From positions 1-40,681 of the forward strand of contig JACVCS010000030.1 of NCBI GenBank assembly GCA_016741915.1: DNA of 40,681 bases, written 5' to 3'. Positions 22,299-29,425 of the stretch are shown in pieces (the first letter of the stretch is position 1; every line of letters starts with the position of its first letter). Below the pieces are notes generated by a model. It was not told the DNA's origin, ran no database searches, and was given only the letters and a program-made list of their open reading frames with translations. Position numbers and translations under genes: made by a program. The stretch comes from Phycisphaerales bacterium. GTDB taxonomy: Bacteria > Planctomycetota > Phycisphaerae > Phycisphaerales > UBA1924.

Positions 22299-23825
22299 CT
22301 ACACCCGCGGCCCATCCCCACCCAGCTTCGCAATCGCCTCGCCATACTGCTCACGCAGCGGCTTGACCACCAGCTCGATAAACCGCTCCGTCTGCTCCAC
22401 ACTCCGCCCCACGTACTTCATCGGGTCCATCACCCCCGCCCAGTCCAACTCGCCGCTGAGCATCCCGCCCTGCGCTTTCGACTTGAACGCCGGGTCGTTC
22501 CTCAGCCGCTCCAGCAGATCGTTCTCGAGCCCTTCCTGCTTGACGCGAAGCCCCGCCGCCTGCGCGTGCACGCGGATGCGCTCGTGATACTCCTGCCGAT
22601 CCGCGCCGAGCTTCACGCACGCCATCAAAATGTTCTCCGTCGCCATGAACGGCAGTTCGGCCATCAGGTTCTTCTTCACCGTCGCCTCGTGCACGATCAG
22701 CCCGCTCGCCACATTGTGCATGAGGTCCAGCGCGCCGTCGAGCGCCAAGAACGCCTCGGGCAAACTCAGCCGCCGGTTTGATGAGTCGTCCAGCGTCCGC
22801 TCCAACCACTGCGTGGCGGCCGTGTCGTACGCGTTGCCCACAAGATTCATCACAAACCGCGTCAGCCCGCAAATCCGCTCGCACCGCATCGGATTCCGCT
22901 TATACGGCATCGCCGATGACCCGATCTGCTTCTCCTCGAACGGCTCATCAATCTCCTTGCGGTTGCAGAGCAGACGAATGTCGGTGGCGATTTTGTGCAG
23001 GACGCTCGCGCACGAAGCGAGGTCGGCGAGGATGAAGGTGTCGATGACACGGGGATAGGTTTGCGTGGAAAGATTCAACGTGTCCACGTCCTCAAACTCG
23101 TTTGGCATCCGGCTTAACAGATCGTTCAGATCTCCGATCACACGGCTTTCCACGTTATCGACAACTTCAGTATTGCCATCGGCCAGTTTCAAAAAGGAAG
23201 CCTGTGTACCCGTCGCGCCTCGAATACCACGGAACTCCATATAGATTCTGTCAGTGGCGATTCGCACATGAACCGTGACCAACTCTGAAGCCCATTGCAC
23301 AAGCCGACGACCAACTGTCACAGGTTGCGCAGGTTGGTAATGGGTGAAACCGAGAGTTGGAGTTCGTGCAGTCTTTGCCGCCGCTTCTCCGATCGCCACA
23401 CTTGCCCGCGCAAGCTTCACTCGAATCAAGAACATGGCCTCGTGCAGCGTCAGCAAATCCGCATTGCACACCACATCCTGACTCGTCATCCCCAGATGAA
23501 TAATCCCCTTCGCCTTGGGGCATGAATCCCCCAGCGCGTGCACGTGCGCCATCACGTCGTGCCGCAGCTCACGCTCATACTTCTCCGCGGCCTTCATCTC
23601 CTCGTCCGTAATCCCCCCGGGCCTCTGCACCACCGCGCGCAGCTCCTCCACCTGCTCCTTGCTCACCGGCAGGCCCATCTCGTGCTGCGCTTCCGCAACC
23701 GCCAGCCAGATCCGCCGCCACGTGTTGAACTTGTGCCGCGCCGACCACAGCCGCAGCATCTCTTTGCTGGCGTTCCGCGACGCAAGAGGCGAGGTGTACG
23801 TGTCATACGCAGAGTTGTCGGCCAT
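22299..23825 (-). CDS. purB: Adenylosuccinate lyase
   Basis: 508 aa, fumarase/aspartase superfamily. It acts twice in purine synthesis, on SAICAR and on adenylosuccinate. Visible are RRIWLAVAEAQHEMGLPVS, GMTSQDVVCNADLL (catalytic region), GFTHYQPAQPVTVGRRL and the signature GSSAMPYKRNPM at about residue 303. It is longer than E. coli PurB and closer in layout to the ADSL-type family. The ATG at 23825 has TACACT 6 nt upstream. An internal segment (about 23040-23420) is lower in GC than the rest. It is probably followed by coaD and the HD gene in one transcript. Confidence 0.95.
   Translation of the reverse strand: MADNSAYDTYTSPLASRNASKEMLRLWSARHKFNTWRRIWLAVAEAQHEMGLPVSKEQVEELRAVVQRPGGITDEEMKAAEKYERELRHDVMAHVHALGDSCPKAKGIIHLGMTSQDVVCNADLLTLHEAMFLIRVKLARASVAIGEAAAKTARTPTLGFTHYQPAQPVTVGRRLVQWASELVTVHVRIATDRIYMEFRGIRGATGTQASFLKLADGNTEVVDNVESRVIGDLNDLLSRMPNEFEDVDTLNLSTQTYPRVIDTFILADLASCASVLHKIATDIRLLCNRKEIDEPFEEKQIGSSAMPYKRNPMRCERICGLTRFVMNLVGNAYDTAATQWLERTLDDSSNRRLSLPEAFLALDGALDLMHNVASGLIVHEATVKKNLMAELPFMATENILMACVKLGADRQEYHERIRVHAQAAGLRVKQEGLENDLLERLRNDPAFKSKAQGGMLSGELDWAGVMDPMKYVGRSVEQTERFIELVVKPLREQYGEAIAKLGGDGPRV
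23041..23420 (-). other. Low-GC patch inside purB
   Basis: Hand counts of 60-base lines give 50, 52, 50 and 55% G+C from 23101 to 23340, against about 65% at 22381-22440. The reading frame stays intact. It may be a recombined segment from a lower-GC allele. Confidence 0.6.
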
Positions 23826-23831
23826 ATCGCC

Positions 23832-23874
23832 AGTGTAGAACGCCCACACCGGGTACCCCCACGCTCCGCGTGGG
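23832..23874 (-). promoter_or_regulatory. purB promoter region with inverted repeats
   Basis: On the minus strand TACACT (23837-23832) lies 6 nt before the purB ATG, no Shine-Dalgarno. A perfect hairpin CCCACGC-TCC-GCGTGGG (23858-23874) and a nested GCCCAC/GTGGGC pair lie just upstream. They could be an operator or terminate upstream transcripts, though there is no T-run. The 165-nt gap to the glycosyltransferase gene holds nothing else. Confidence 0.4.
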
Positions 23875-23990
23875 CGAGCGCACACACGCCTCCAGATGCA
23901 TACAAACCGCCGATGTCGTCGCCCTCATCCTACCGCGATATCGCCTCTCTGCTCGGCATTCCCCTTCACAACACACCACCGCCGCGAGAG

Positions 23991-25367
23991 TCAACACCCC
24001 CGCTGATCCCGCGAAACCTCCGCGAGCATCGCCGCCGCCCGATGCTTCCACGTGTGCTCGCGCTCGACACGCGCTCGCCCCGCCGCCGCCATCGCCGCCA
24101 GCCGCCCCGGCTCGTCAAGCAACCCCCGCAGCACCCGCGCCCCGCCCGCCAACGAATCAAAGACCACACACTCCGACCCATCCTCAAGCAATCGCTCGAT
24201 CCCCACCCGCCGTGCGACGAGCGCGACACTCCCCGCCGCCGCAATCTCCAGCGGCTTGATGTGCACGCCCACATCATCCTGCCAGCGCATCACCGAAAGC
24301 CCCACACGCCCGCGCCGAATCTGCACACCCTGCTCCGGCGCATACTCCACCCGCGTCGCGCCCGTCCGCCACGCGTCCAGATCATTCGTGCCATAGACCA
24401 GCGTTTTGAACCGCCTCGCGAAATACGCCACGGTCATCGCCCGCTCCATCCGCTCCGTCTGACGGATCAGCGCCCCCGCATCCACCCACGCCCAAGGCTC
24501 ATGCACCAGCGCCTCAGCCGCGGTTCGCAGCTCAGGCGCCTCAAGCACGATCCCCTCCATACGTCGAAGCATGGGCGTAGCCCGATCGATCACCTGTGAG
24601 ATCAGCAGCCGATCCAAGAGCGCCCGCGCCGCATCGCGCACCGCGCCGTTCAATCGCTCCGCAACACCCAGCACCTCACCACGCACCAGCCCCGCCTGCT
24701 CCGTCCGCACGCGCATCACGTCCGGCTCATCACGCGAAAGTTCCTCGATCACCGCCGCGGTGGGATGCGGATCGCCCGGCCCCAGCGCAAAGACCAGATC
24801 AAACTCGCGCTTCTCCATCGCCTCCGCTCGCCCATCCCCCGCAAGTTGCTTGACGTCCACGCCATAATCGAGCGCGCACGCGTGCCGAAAGCCCAAGACC
24901 CGCCTCATCTCCTCCGCGATTCCCTCGTTGTTCACAAAGCTCAGCAGCGCCGGGCACGAAAAAATCCCCGTCGGCGTAATCCCCCGTATCGCCCCACTAT
25001 TGCTCCAGTGCGGCGCATCCAGCCAGTACATCACGTGCGGACACCGCGGCTTCATCAGCTCAAAGCACGAAACCATCTTCCCATCACGCGAACCGTGCGC
25101 CAGCGACTGCACCGCGTTGGACCACATCCCAACCGACAGTTCCACACGGTGCTGCTGAAACAGCCGCGCGATCTGGTCCGCCGCCATCGTCAGCACCCGC
25201 GCCGTCTGCTGCGGGTTGTCCTCCATCGCCTTCCAGATCTGCGCCAGCTCAACCGTCAGGCACCTGTGCCCAAGTTCCTCAAACCCACGCTTGATCGCCA
25301 GCAGCACCTCGCGCGAGACATTCCCCGGCTGCACAAAGAACATGATCGTCTTCGCCGCGTCATTCAC
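23991..25367 (-). CDS. CgeB-like glycosyltransferase family protein
   Basis: 458 aa. N-terminal GT-B-like half: TIMFFVQPGNVSREVLLAIKRGFEELGH, SFVNNEGIAEEMRRVLG. C-terminal half has the Glyco_trans_1_2-type end, VALVARRVGIERLLEDGSECVVFDS and RARVEREHTWKHRAAAML. The DAPHWSNSG segment is typical of CgeB/spore-coat-associated glycosyltransferases. Acceptor and donor are unknown. Start is GTG 25367; an ATG at 25363 is out of frame. It has TAGACT 6 nt upstream and is divergent from the ECF sigma gene. Downstream is purB on the same strand. Confidence 0.8.
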   Translation of the reverse strand: MNDAAKTIMFFVQPGNVSREVLLAIKRGFEELGHRCLTVELAQIWKAMEDNPQQTARVLTMAADQIARLFQQHRVELSVGMWSNAVQSLAHGSRDGKMVSCFELMKPRCPHVMYWLDAPHWSNSGAIRGITPTGIFSCPALLSFVNNEGIAEEMRRVLGFRHACALDYGVDVKQLAGDGRAEAMEKREFDLVFALGPGDPHPTAAVIEELSRDEPDVMRVRTEQAGLVRGEVLGVAERLNGAVRDAARALLDRLLISQVIDRATPMLRRMEGIVLEAPELRTAAEALVHEPWAWVDAGALIRQTERMERAMTVAYFARRFKTLVYGTNDLDAWRTGATRVEYAPEQGVQIRRGRVGLSVMRWQDDVGVHIKPLEIAAAGSVALVARRVGIERLLEDGSECVVFDSLAGGARVLRGLLDEPGRLAAMAAAGRARVEREHTWKHRAAAMLAEVSRDQRGC

Positions 25368-25373
25368 GCGCGC

Positions 25374-25422
25374 AGTCTATCAATCGCGCAACGCAACACT
25401 TCGCCTCATCATGCCGTAGACT
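25374..25422. promoter_or_regulatory. Divergent promoter pair, both TAGACT
   Basis: TAGACT on minus (25379-25374), 6 nt from the glycosyltransferase GTG, and TAGACT on plus (25417-25422), 7 nt from the ECF sigma GTG. Both -10 hexamers are identical and the two -35 regions overlap near 25394-25404. No Shine-Dalgarno for either gene. Confidence 0.5.
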
Positions 25423-25429
25423 CTCGCCG

Positions 25430-26104
25430 GTGCCGCTGAGCAATCCCAATCCATCACCGCCGCAGCCCGATCCCGACCAGCCACTGGTCCGCGCCGCCCA
25501 ATCAGGCGACGCCCGCGCCCTCGCCTCGCTCCTCGATTCCTACCAGCACCGCCTCTTCGCCGTCTGCCTCCGAATGCTCGGCACCGACCGCCGGGCCCAT
25601 CAAACCGCCTCCGACCTCACCCAGGACGCCCTGCTCAAACTCCTCGCAGGCCTCCCCAACTTCGACCACCAAAGCCTTTTCTCCACCTGGGCCATCCGCA
25701 TCACGATGAACGTGGTCCTCTCCCACCTCCGCTCCGCCAAACTCCGCGCCCACGCCTCCCTGAACGACCACCCCGCCAACCCCCCAAAACCCGCCTCACG
25801 CCCTGAAAACGCCGATCGTTCGCACAATGTTCGTGCTCTCGACGATCAGACGGAACTTTCCGCCGCCTCACGCGTCGAACATTCCGAACGTGCCGGCACC
25901 GTCGCCGACGCGCTGACCAAGATCGACCCGCACCACCGCGCTTTGCTCATCCTCCGCGACGTTCAAGGCCTCGACTACGAACACATCGCCGCCGCGCTCG
26001 ACATTCCGCTGGGCACCGTCAAGTCCCGCCTCTTCCGCGCACGCCTCGCCCTCCGTGCCGTCCTCGAACCCTCCGCCTCAACACCCCCGACCCCCGCTTC
26101 ATGA
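25430..26104 (+). CDS. RNA polymerase sigma factor, sigma-70 (ECF) family
   Basis: 224 aa. Region 2 spans about 22-105: LVRAAQSGDARALASLLDSY, DLTQDALLKLLAGLPNFDHQSLFSTWAIRITMNVVLSHLR. A long disordered linker (about 105-155) is unusual. Region 4 spans about 165-215: LTKIDPHHRALLILRDVQGLDYEHIAAALDIPLGTVKSRLFRAR. GTG start. The stop overlaps the ATG of the anti-sigma-like gene (ATGA), which is standard for ECF/anti-sigma pairs. It may recognise its own TAGACT-type promoter; that is only suggested by its position. Confidence 0.92.
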   Translation: MPLSNPNPSPPQPDPDQPLVRAAQSGDARALASLLDSYQHRLFAVCLRMLGTDRRAHQTASDLTQDALLKLLAGLPNFDHQSLFSTWAIRITMNVVLSHLRSAKLRAHASLNDHPANPPKPASRPENADRSHNVRALDDQTELSAASRVEHSERAGTVADALTKIDPHHRALLILRDVQGLDYEHIAAALDIPLGTVKSRLFRARLALRAVLEPSASTPPTPAS

Positions 26105-27510
26105 CCCCCTTCCACCCGCTCATCTCGGACGACGAACTGCTCGCCCTCGTCGAGCAACGTCCAATCCCCGGCGGGCAGCCCCGCAAAGACGCCATCCGCG
26201 CCATCCTCGAGCGCGACCCCGACCTCGTCCGCCTCATCCGCAGCCTCCGTCAAGATCAACTCGCCCTTTGCGAACTCGCCGACGACCCCGCCGCCCGCGC
26301 GCCCAGCGACCTGCTCACCAGCCTCGAAACCCGTCAGGAGCGCGAAGCCCTGCTGGGCATCGCCGAGCCCGCGCTCGCGCTCACACCCGACACCCTGCCG
26401 ATCTCCGCGGTTCAGCCCGTCAAGGCCTCGCCCTGGCAGATCATCACCCGCTCACCCTGGACGCGTCCCGCGGCACTCGCCGCCGCTCTCGCCCTCGCCA
26501 TCACCGGCGTCTTCGCCCTCCGCTCCGCACTCACCAAACCCGCCGCCCCACGCACAACCGACCCAACCCTCGCCCGCAACGACCTCAACGCGCCCACGCC
26601 GAATACCAGCACCACAAACGCCACCATCGCCACGGGCACGACGACCACAACGACCGCCACCACCGCGTCGCTCACGCAAGATCAACTCGACGCGATGTTC
26701 CCGCTGATGGGCCCTTCCAGCGCTCTCGCCATCGACGCGCTCACCACGCCGCCGATCACCGACGATCCGCTGCTGAATCCCACCGGCGCTGGGAACACCC
26801 CCGCGCTCGCCGACGCCTCATCGATCCAGCGTGCCCAGCGTGAGCAGCGTTTGGCCCAGGCCCTCGAAGCCGCCCGCGAAGGCCGCCTGATCATCCGCCT
26901 GACGCCCTCGCTCCGCCCCGGTGCGCAGGACGACCTGACCCGTCGGCTTGATCTCCTCGCCTCGCGCACACCCGTGGGCGTTCTGTCCCCGCGCTTCGCA
27001 CGCCTCACCCCCGCCGACGCCTCGGCCCTTCAGGGCGCCATCGTCGCCTTCTACACCCCCGCGCCCAAGTCGCCCAGCCTCCCGGAGCTTCCGACCAACA
27101 CCCCGCCGCGTCCGGATGCCGATCGACCCTTCGCCTCGGGCGATCCGCACGCTTCACCTTCGCAGCCGCCATTGAATCTCCCCGCGCCGATCAACGCCGA
27201 CCCGATCGCCCCCGCGCCCACCGCCGCCCAACCTTTGCAACTGCACAGCGTCCTGTCGGTTTCCATCCCCGATTCCCTCGACGCCCTCCGCCGTCTGACG
27301 CACCAGCTCGCCGAGGGCGGCGTCACCGTGCAGATCGACATGCTCCCCGCGGCAACGTCGGAGAACGCCCCGCACGTCGCCCGCCTCCCCACGCCCAAGG
27401 CGACCCTCGACGCCCAGAGCATCCTGTGGTGGACCGCGCCGGAGTCGAACCTCTCCCCCCGGCTGTCCATCCCCCTCGCCGTGCAGCAAACCCCCGTCCC
27501 AACCCGCTGA
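26101..27510 (+). CDS. Anti-sigma-factor-like single-pass membrane protein
   Basis: 469 aa. An N-terminal cytoplasmic helical domain of ~115 residues (ISDDELLALVEQRP, DPDLVRLIRSLRQDQLALCELADDP) is followed by one membrane helix near 121-141 (RPAALAAALALAITGVFALRS), a Thr-rich linker (26580-26680) and an extracytoplasmic domain of ~300 residues rich in Pro, with LIIRLTPSLRPG and HSVLSVSIPDSLDALRRLTHQLAEGG. No HxxxCxxC zinc motif is seen, so it is not a ZAS-type anti-sigma. The pairing with the ECF sigma gene by ATGA overlap is the main evidence. The outer domain may sense an envelope signal. Confidence 0.7.
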   Translation: MTPFHPLISDDELLALVEQRPIPGGQPRKDAIRAILERDPDLVRLIRSLRQDQLALCELADDPAARAPSDLLTSLETRQEREALLGIAEPALALTPDTLPISAVQPVKASPWQIITRSPWTRPAALAAALALAITGVFALRSALTKPAAPRTTDPTLARNDLNAPTPNTSTTNATIATGTTTTTTATTASLTQDQLDAMFPLMGPSSALAIDALTTPPITDDPLLNPTGAGNTPALADASSIQRAQREQRLAQALEAAREGRLIIRLTPSLRPGAQDDLTRRLDLLASRTPVGVLSPRFARLTPADASALQGAIVAFYTPAPKSPSLPELPTNTPPRPDADRPFASGDPHASPSQPPLNLPAPINADPIAPAPTAAQPLQLHSVLSVSIPDSLDALRRLTHQLAEGGVTVQIDMLPAATSENAPHVARLPTPKATLDAQSILWWTAPESNLSPRLSIPLAVQQTPVPTR

Positions 27511-27537
27511 AAAGCCCACAGAACGGGCCTCTTTTCA
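27510..27537 (+). terminator. Weak terminator after the sigma/anti-sigma pair
   Basis: Short stem GCCC (27514-27517) / GGGC (27525-27528) flanked by AAA and CTCTTTT. The stem is only 4 bp, so the call is tentative. Confidence 0.35.
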
Positions 27538-27555
27538 TGGACAGCCCCACCCGCC

Positions 27556-27572
27556 CGGTCAATCATTGACCG
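27556..27572. promoter_or_regulatory. 17-bp perfect palindrome upstream of queD
   Basis: CGGTCAAT-C-ATTGACCG, 8-bp arms around one base, ending 6 nt before the queD ATG. The position suits an operator. It is not a preQ1 riboswitch and no partner copy was found. Confidence 0.5.
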
Positions 27573-27578
27573 AGCACC

Positions 27579-28040
27579 ATGATCTACCGCGTCTGCAAAT
27601 CCTTCGAAGTCGAGTCCGGGCACATGCTCTCCAAGCACCCGGGGCTGTGCCGCTATCCGCACGGGCACACCCGCCGGATCGACGTCATCCTCGCCGCCAC
27701 GCAGCTCGACGAGCGCGACATGGTCTGCGACTTCAAGGTCCTCCGCCTGGCCCTCCGCGACCACCTCGCCCGCCTCGATCATTCCATGGCCATGAACAAG
27801 GCCGACCCCATGGTCAAGGCCCTCGAACCCATGCGCGACCGCCTCGTCCTCTTCGAGGCCGATCCGACCACCGAGGTCTTCGCCAAAAGCATTTTCGAGT
27901 TCCTCCGCTCCGAGATCGCCCAGAACAAGACCTACCACGACGACCGAGGCGATCCCTACCGCTTCCCCGCAACCGTCCGCCTCGAACGCGTCCGCGTCAC
28001 CGAGACCTCAACCTCCTGGGCCGAAGTCGAAGCGGACTGA
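27579..28040 (+). CDS. queD: 6-carboxy-5,6,7,8-tetrahydropterin synthase QueD
   Basis: 153 aa, T-fold enzyme, first dedicated step of queuosine/7-deazaguanine synthesis, from 7,8-dihydroneopterin triphosphate. Zinc His residues are H15 (ESGH) and H28, H30; C24-R-Y-P-H-G-H gives the CxxxHGH motif that marks QueD. DFKVL, LDHSMAMN and TEVFAK are the rest of the active site. It is convergent with queC, the next enzyme but one. QueE and QueF are not in the window. It follows the sigma/anti-sigma pair by 68 nt and may have its own promoter. Confidence 0.93.
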   Translation: MIYRVCKSFEVESGHMLSKHPGLCRYPHGHTRRIDVILAATQLDERDMVCDFKVLRLALRDHLARLDHSMAMNKADPMVKALEPMRDRLVLFEADPTTEVFAKSIFEFLRSEIAQNKTYHDDRGDPYRFPATVRLERVRVTETSTSWAEVEAD

Positions 28041-28070
28041 AAAACGCCCCCACGCGCTCGACTACGTCTT

Positions 28071-28106
28071 ATTTGCTATTTGCCAATTTGCTATTTGCTA
28101 TTTGGC
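28071..28106. repeat. AT-rich tandem 7-bp repeats beside a C11 tract at the queC 3' end
   Basis: ATTTGCT, ATTTGCC, (A), ATTTGCT, ATTTGCT, ATTTGGC, then 11 C (28106-28116). The queC TAG stop lies in the repeats and the C-run encodes its last glycines, so length changes in either would alter the QueC C-terminus. AT-rich repeats stand out in this GC-rich setting. Confidence 0.65.
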
Positions 28107-28934
28107 CCCCCCCCCCACATACGCCGTGGGATCCACAACCCCCGCCTCCACAAACCCGCGTCGGCGGATCACGCACGAATCGCACACCCCGCACGCCCGC
28201 GTCACGCTCGTCCCGTCACGCTCCACCACCACCTTCGGGTCATAGCACGAGCTCGTCAGCCCATAGTCCACGCCCAACCTCGCGCCCGTGCGGATGATCT
28301 CCGCCTTGCTCATCGCAATCAGCGGCGAAACCACCCTGATCGCCGCCGACTGTCCCTCCACACCAACTTTCGTCCCCAGCGCCGCCGTGCGCTGAAAGCT
28401 CTCCAGAAACGCCGGCCGACAATCCGGATACCCCGAATAGTCCACCGCGTTCACACCCACCCACACACTCCACGCCCCGCCACCCCCCCCGCCCGCACCC
28501 ACCATCCGCGCCGCGCTCGCCTCCGCCAGCGCCACCGCCACCGACATGAAAATCATGTTCCGCGCCGGCACATACGTCACCGGAATCCCACTCCCTCCGC
28601 CGCCGCCACCCGCATCCCCCCGCGGCACCGCAATCCCATCATCCGTCAGTGCACTGCCCCCGATCGCCCGCAGATCGATCTTCACGCACCGATGGTCCGC
28701 GATCCTCATGGCCGAACACAACCGCTCCGCGCACGCAAGCTCGAAGCGATGCCTCTGCCCGTAATCAATACTCAACCCCACAACCCGCTCGGGCCTCACC
28801 GCGGCGCACGCCATCGCCAGAACCGTCGCGCTATCCAGCCCACCCGAAAGCAGCACCACCGCGCCGCCCAGATCCTCAGGAATCCGCGCAAACCGCTCCG
28901 CAATCGCCCGGCCATGCCCGTCGATCGTGCTCAT
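28098..28934 (-). CDS. queC: 7-cyano-7-deazaguanine synthase QueC
   Basis: 278 aa PP-loop enzyme converting 7-carboxy-7-deazaguanine to preQ0 with ATP and ammonia. VVLLSGGLDSATVLA is the PP-loop, GLSIDYGQRHRFELACA and VTYVPARNMIF are typical, DYSGYPDCRPAF is conserved, and SSCYDP with CGVCDSC is the zinc site. Two glycine-rich inserts, from C-runs on the plus strand (about 28484-28495 and 28594-28610), are unusual, and a third G-run encodes the C-terminal glycines. ATG at 28934 with TACAGT 5 nt upstream; no Shine-Dalgarno. Follows the CBM48 gene by 45 nt. Confidence 0.93.
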   Translation of the reverse strand: MSTIDGHGRAIAERFARIPEDLGGAVVLLSGGLDSATVLAMACAAVRPERVVGLSIDYGQRHRFELACAERLCSAMRIADHRCVKIDLRAIGGSALTDDGIAVPRGDAGGGGGGSGIPVTYVPARNMIFMSVAVALAEASAARMVGAGGGGGGAWSVWVGVNAVDYSGYPDCRPAFLESFQRTAALGTKVGVEGQSAAIRVVSPLIAMSKAEIIRTGARLGVDYGLTSSCYDPKVVVERDGTSVTRACGVCDSCVIRRRGFVEAGVVDPTAYVGGGAK

Positions 28935-28939
28935 GCACA

Positions 28940-28945
28940 ACTGTA
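28940..28945 (-). promoter_or_regulatory. Candidate -10 (TACAGT) for leaderless queC mRNA
   Basis: TACAGT on minus, 5 nt from the queC ATG; no Shine-Dalgarno. It lies in the 45-nt gap after the CBM48 gene. Confidence 0.45.
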
Positions 28946-28979
28946 TTCAGATGTCTTCAACGACCCGCCGCAGCTCGGC

Positions 28980-29318
28980 TCACGCCGCGACCTGCTGAGG
29001 CTTCCGCATCGCCATCCCGCGCGTCATCACGCCCGACGACGAATCCACGCTCAGACGAGAAACCCACCCGCCATACCCGTTGAGCTTCACCCCGTGGGCG
29101 GCATAATCCGCCAGCCAGATCGACCCGTCCACCAAATAGCAGAAGTGATGCTCCCCCGCGGGGACCTCCACCTCCGCAACCCACCACCCCGCACCCTCCC
29201 GCCGCATCACCACCGGCGACGACCGCCAGTCCGTAAAGTCCCCCAGCAACTCCACCCCCGAGGCATGAGGAAGGAACGCCTTAAACTGAACCCGTCCGTC
29301 CGTCGTTGTGCAGATCAT
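28980..29318 (-). CDS. CBM48 / AMPK-type glycogen-binding domain protein
   Basis: 112 aa, essentially a single carbohydrate-binding module: VQFKAFLPHASGVELLGDFTDWRSSPVVM, WWVAEVEVPAGEHHFCYLVDGSIWLAD. The GDFTDW and HHFCYLVDG features match the starch/glycogen-binding N-domain of branching enzymes and AMPK beta. No enzyme domain is attached. ATG at 29318 has GGAG 7 nt upstream; a longer frame is not needed. A role as an adaptor to glycogen is inference. It is divergent from the 699-aa secreted protein. Confidence 0.82.
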   Translation of the reverse strand: MICTTTDGRVQFKAFLPHASGVELLGDFTDWRSSPVVMRREGAGWWVAEVEVPAGEHHFCYLVDGSIWLADYAAHGVKLNGYGGWVSRLSVDSSSGVMTRGMAMRKPQQVAA

Positions 29319-29425
29319 CGCGTCGCTCCTCGCAAAGGCCTTCACGCCCCGCGTCCACCATCCATCGGCACGCACGCTCCCTGACTTTCCTCACCACCTC
29401 CGATTTCCGCTCCGGGCCCTCCACC

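Noticed and set aside
21642..22781. 379-codon plus-strand frame over coaD and purB
   Set aside because: Opposite strand of two recognised genes; composition (Arg, His, Pro) is that of a shadow frame.
28080..29384. 434-codon plus-strand frame over queC and CBM48 genes
   Set aside because: Shadow of two recognised minus-strand genes.
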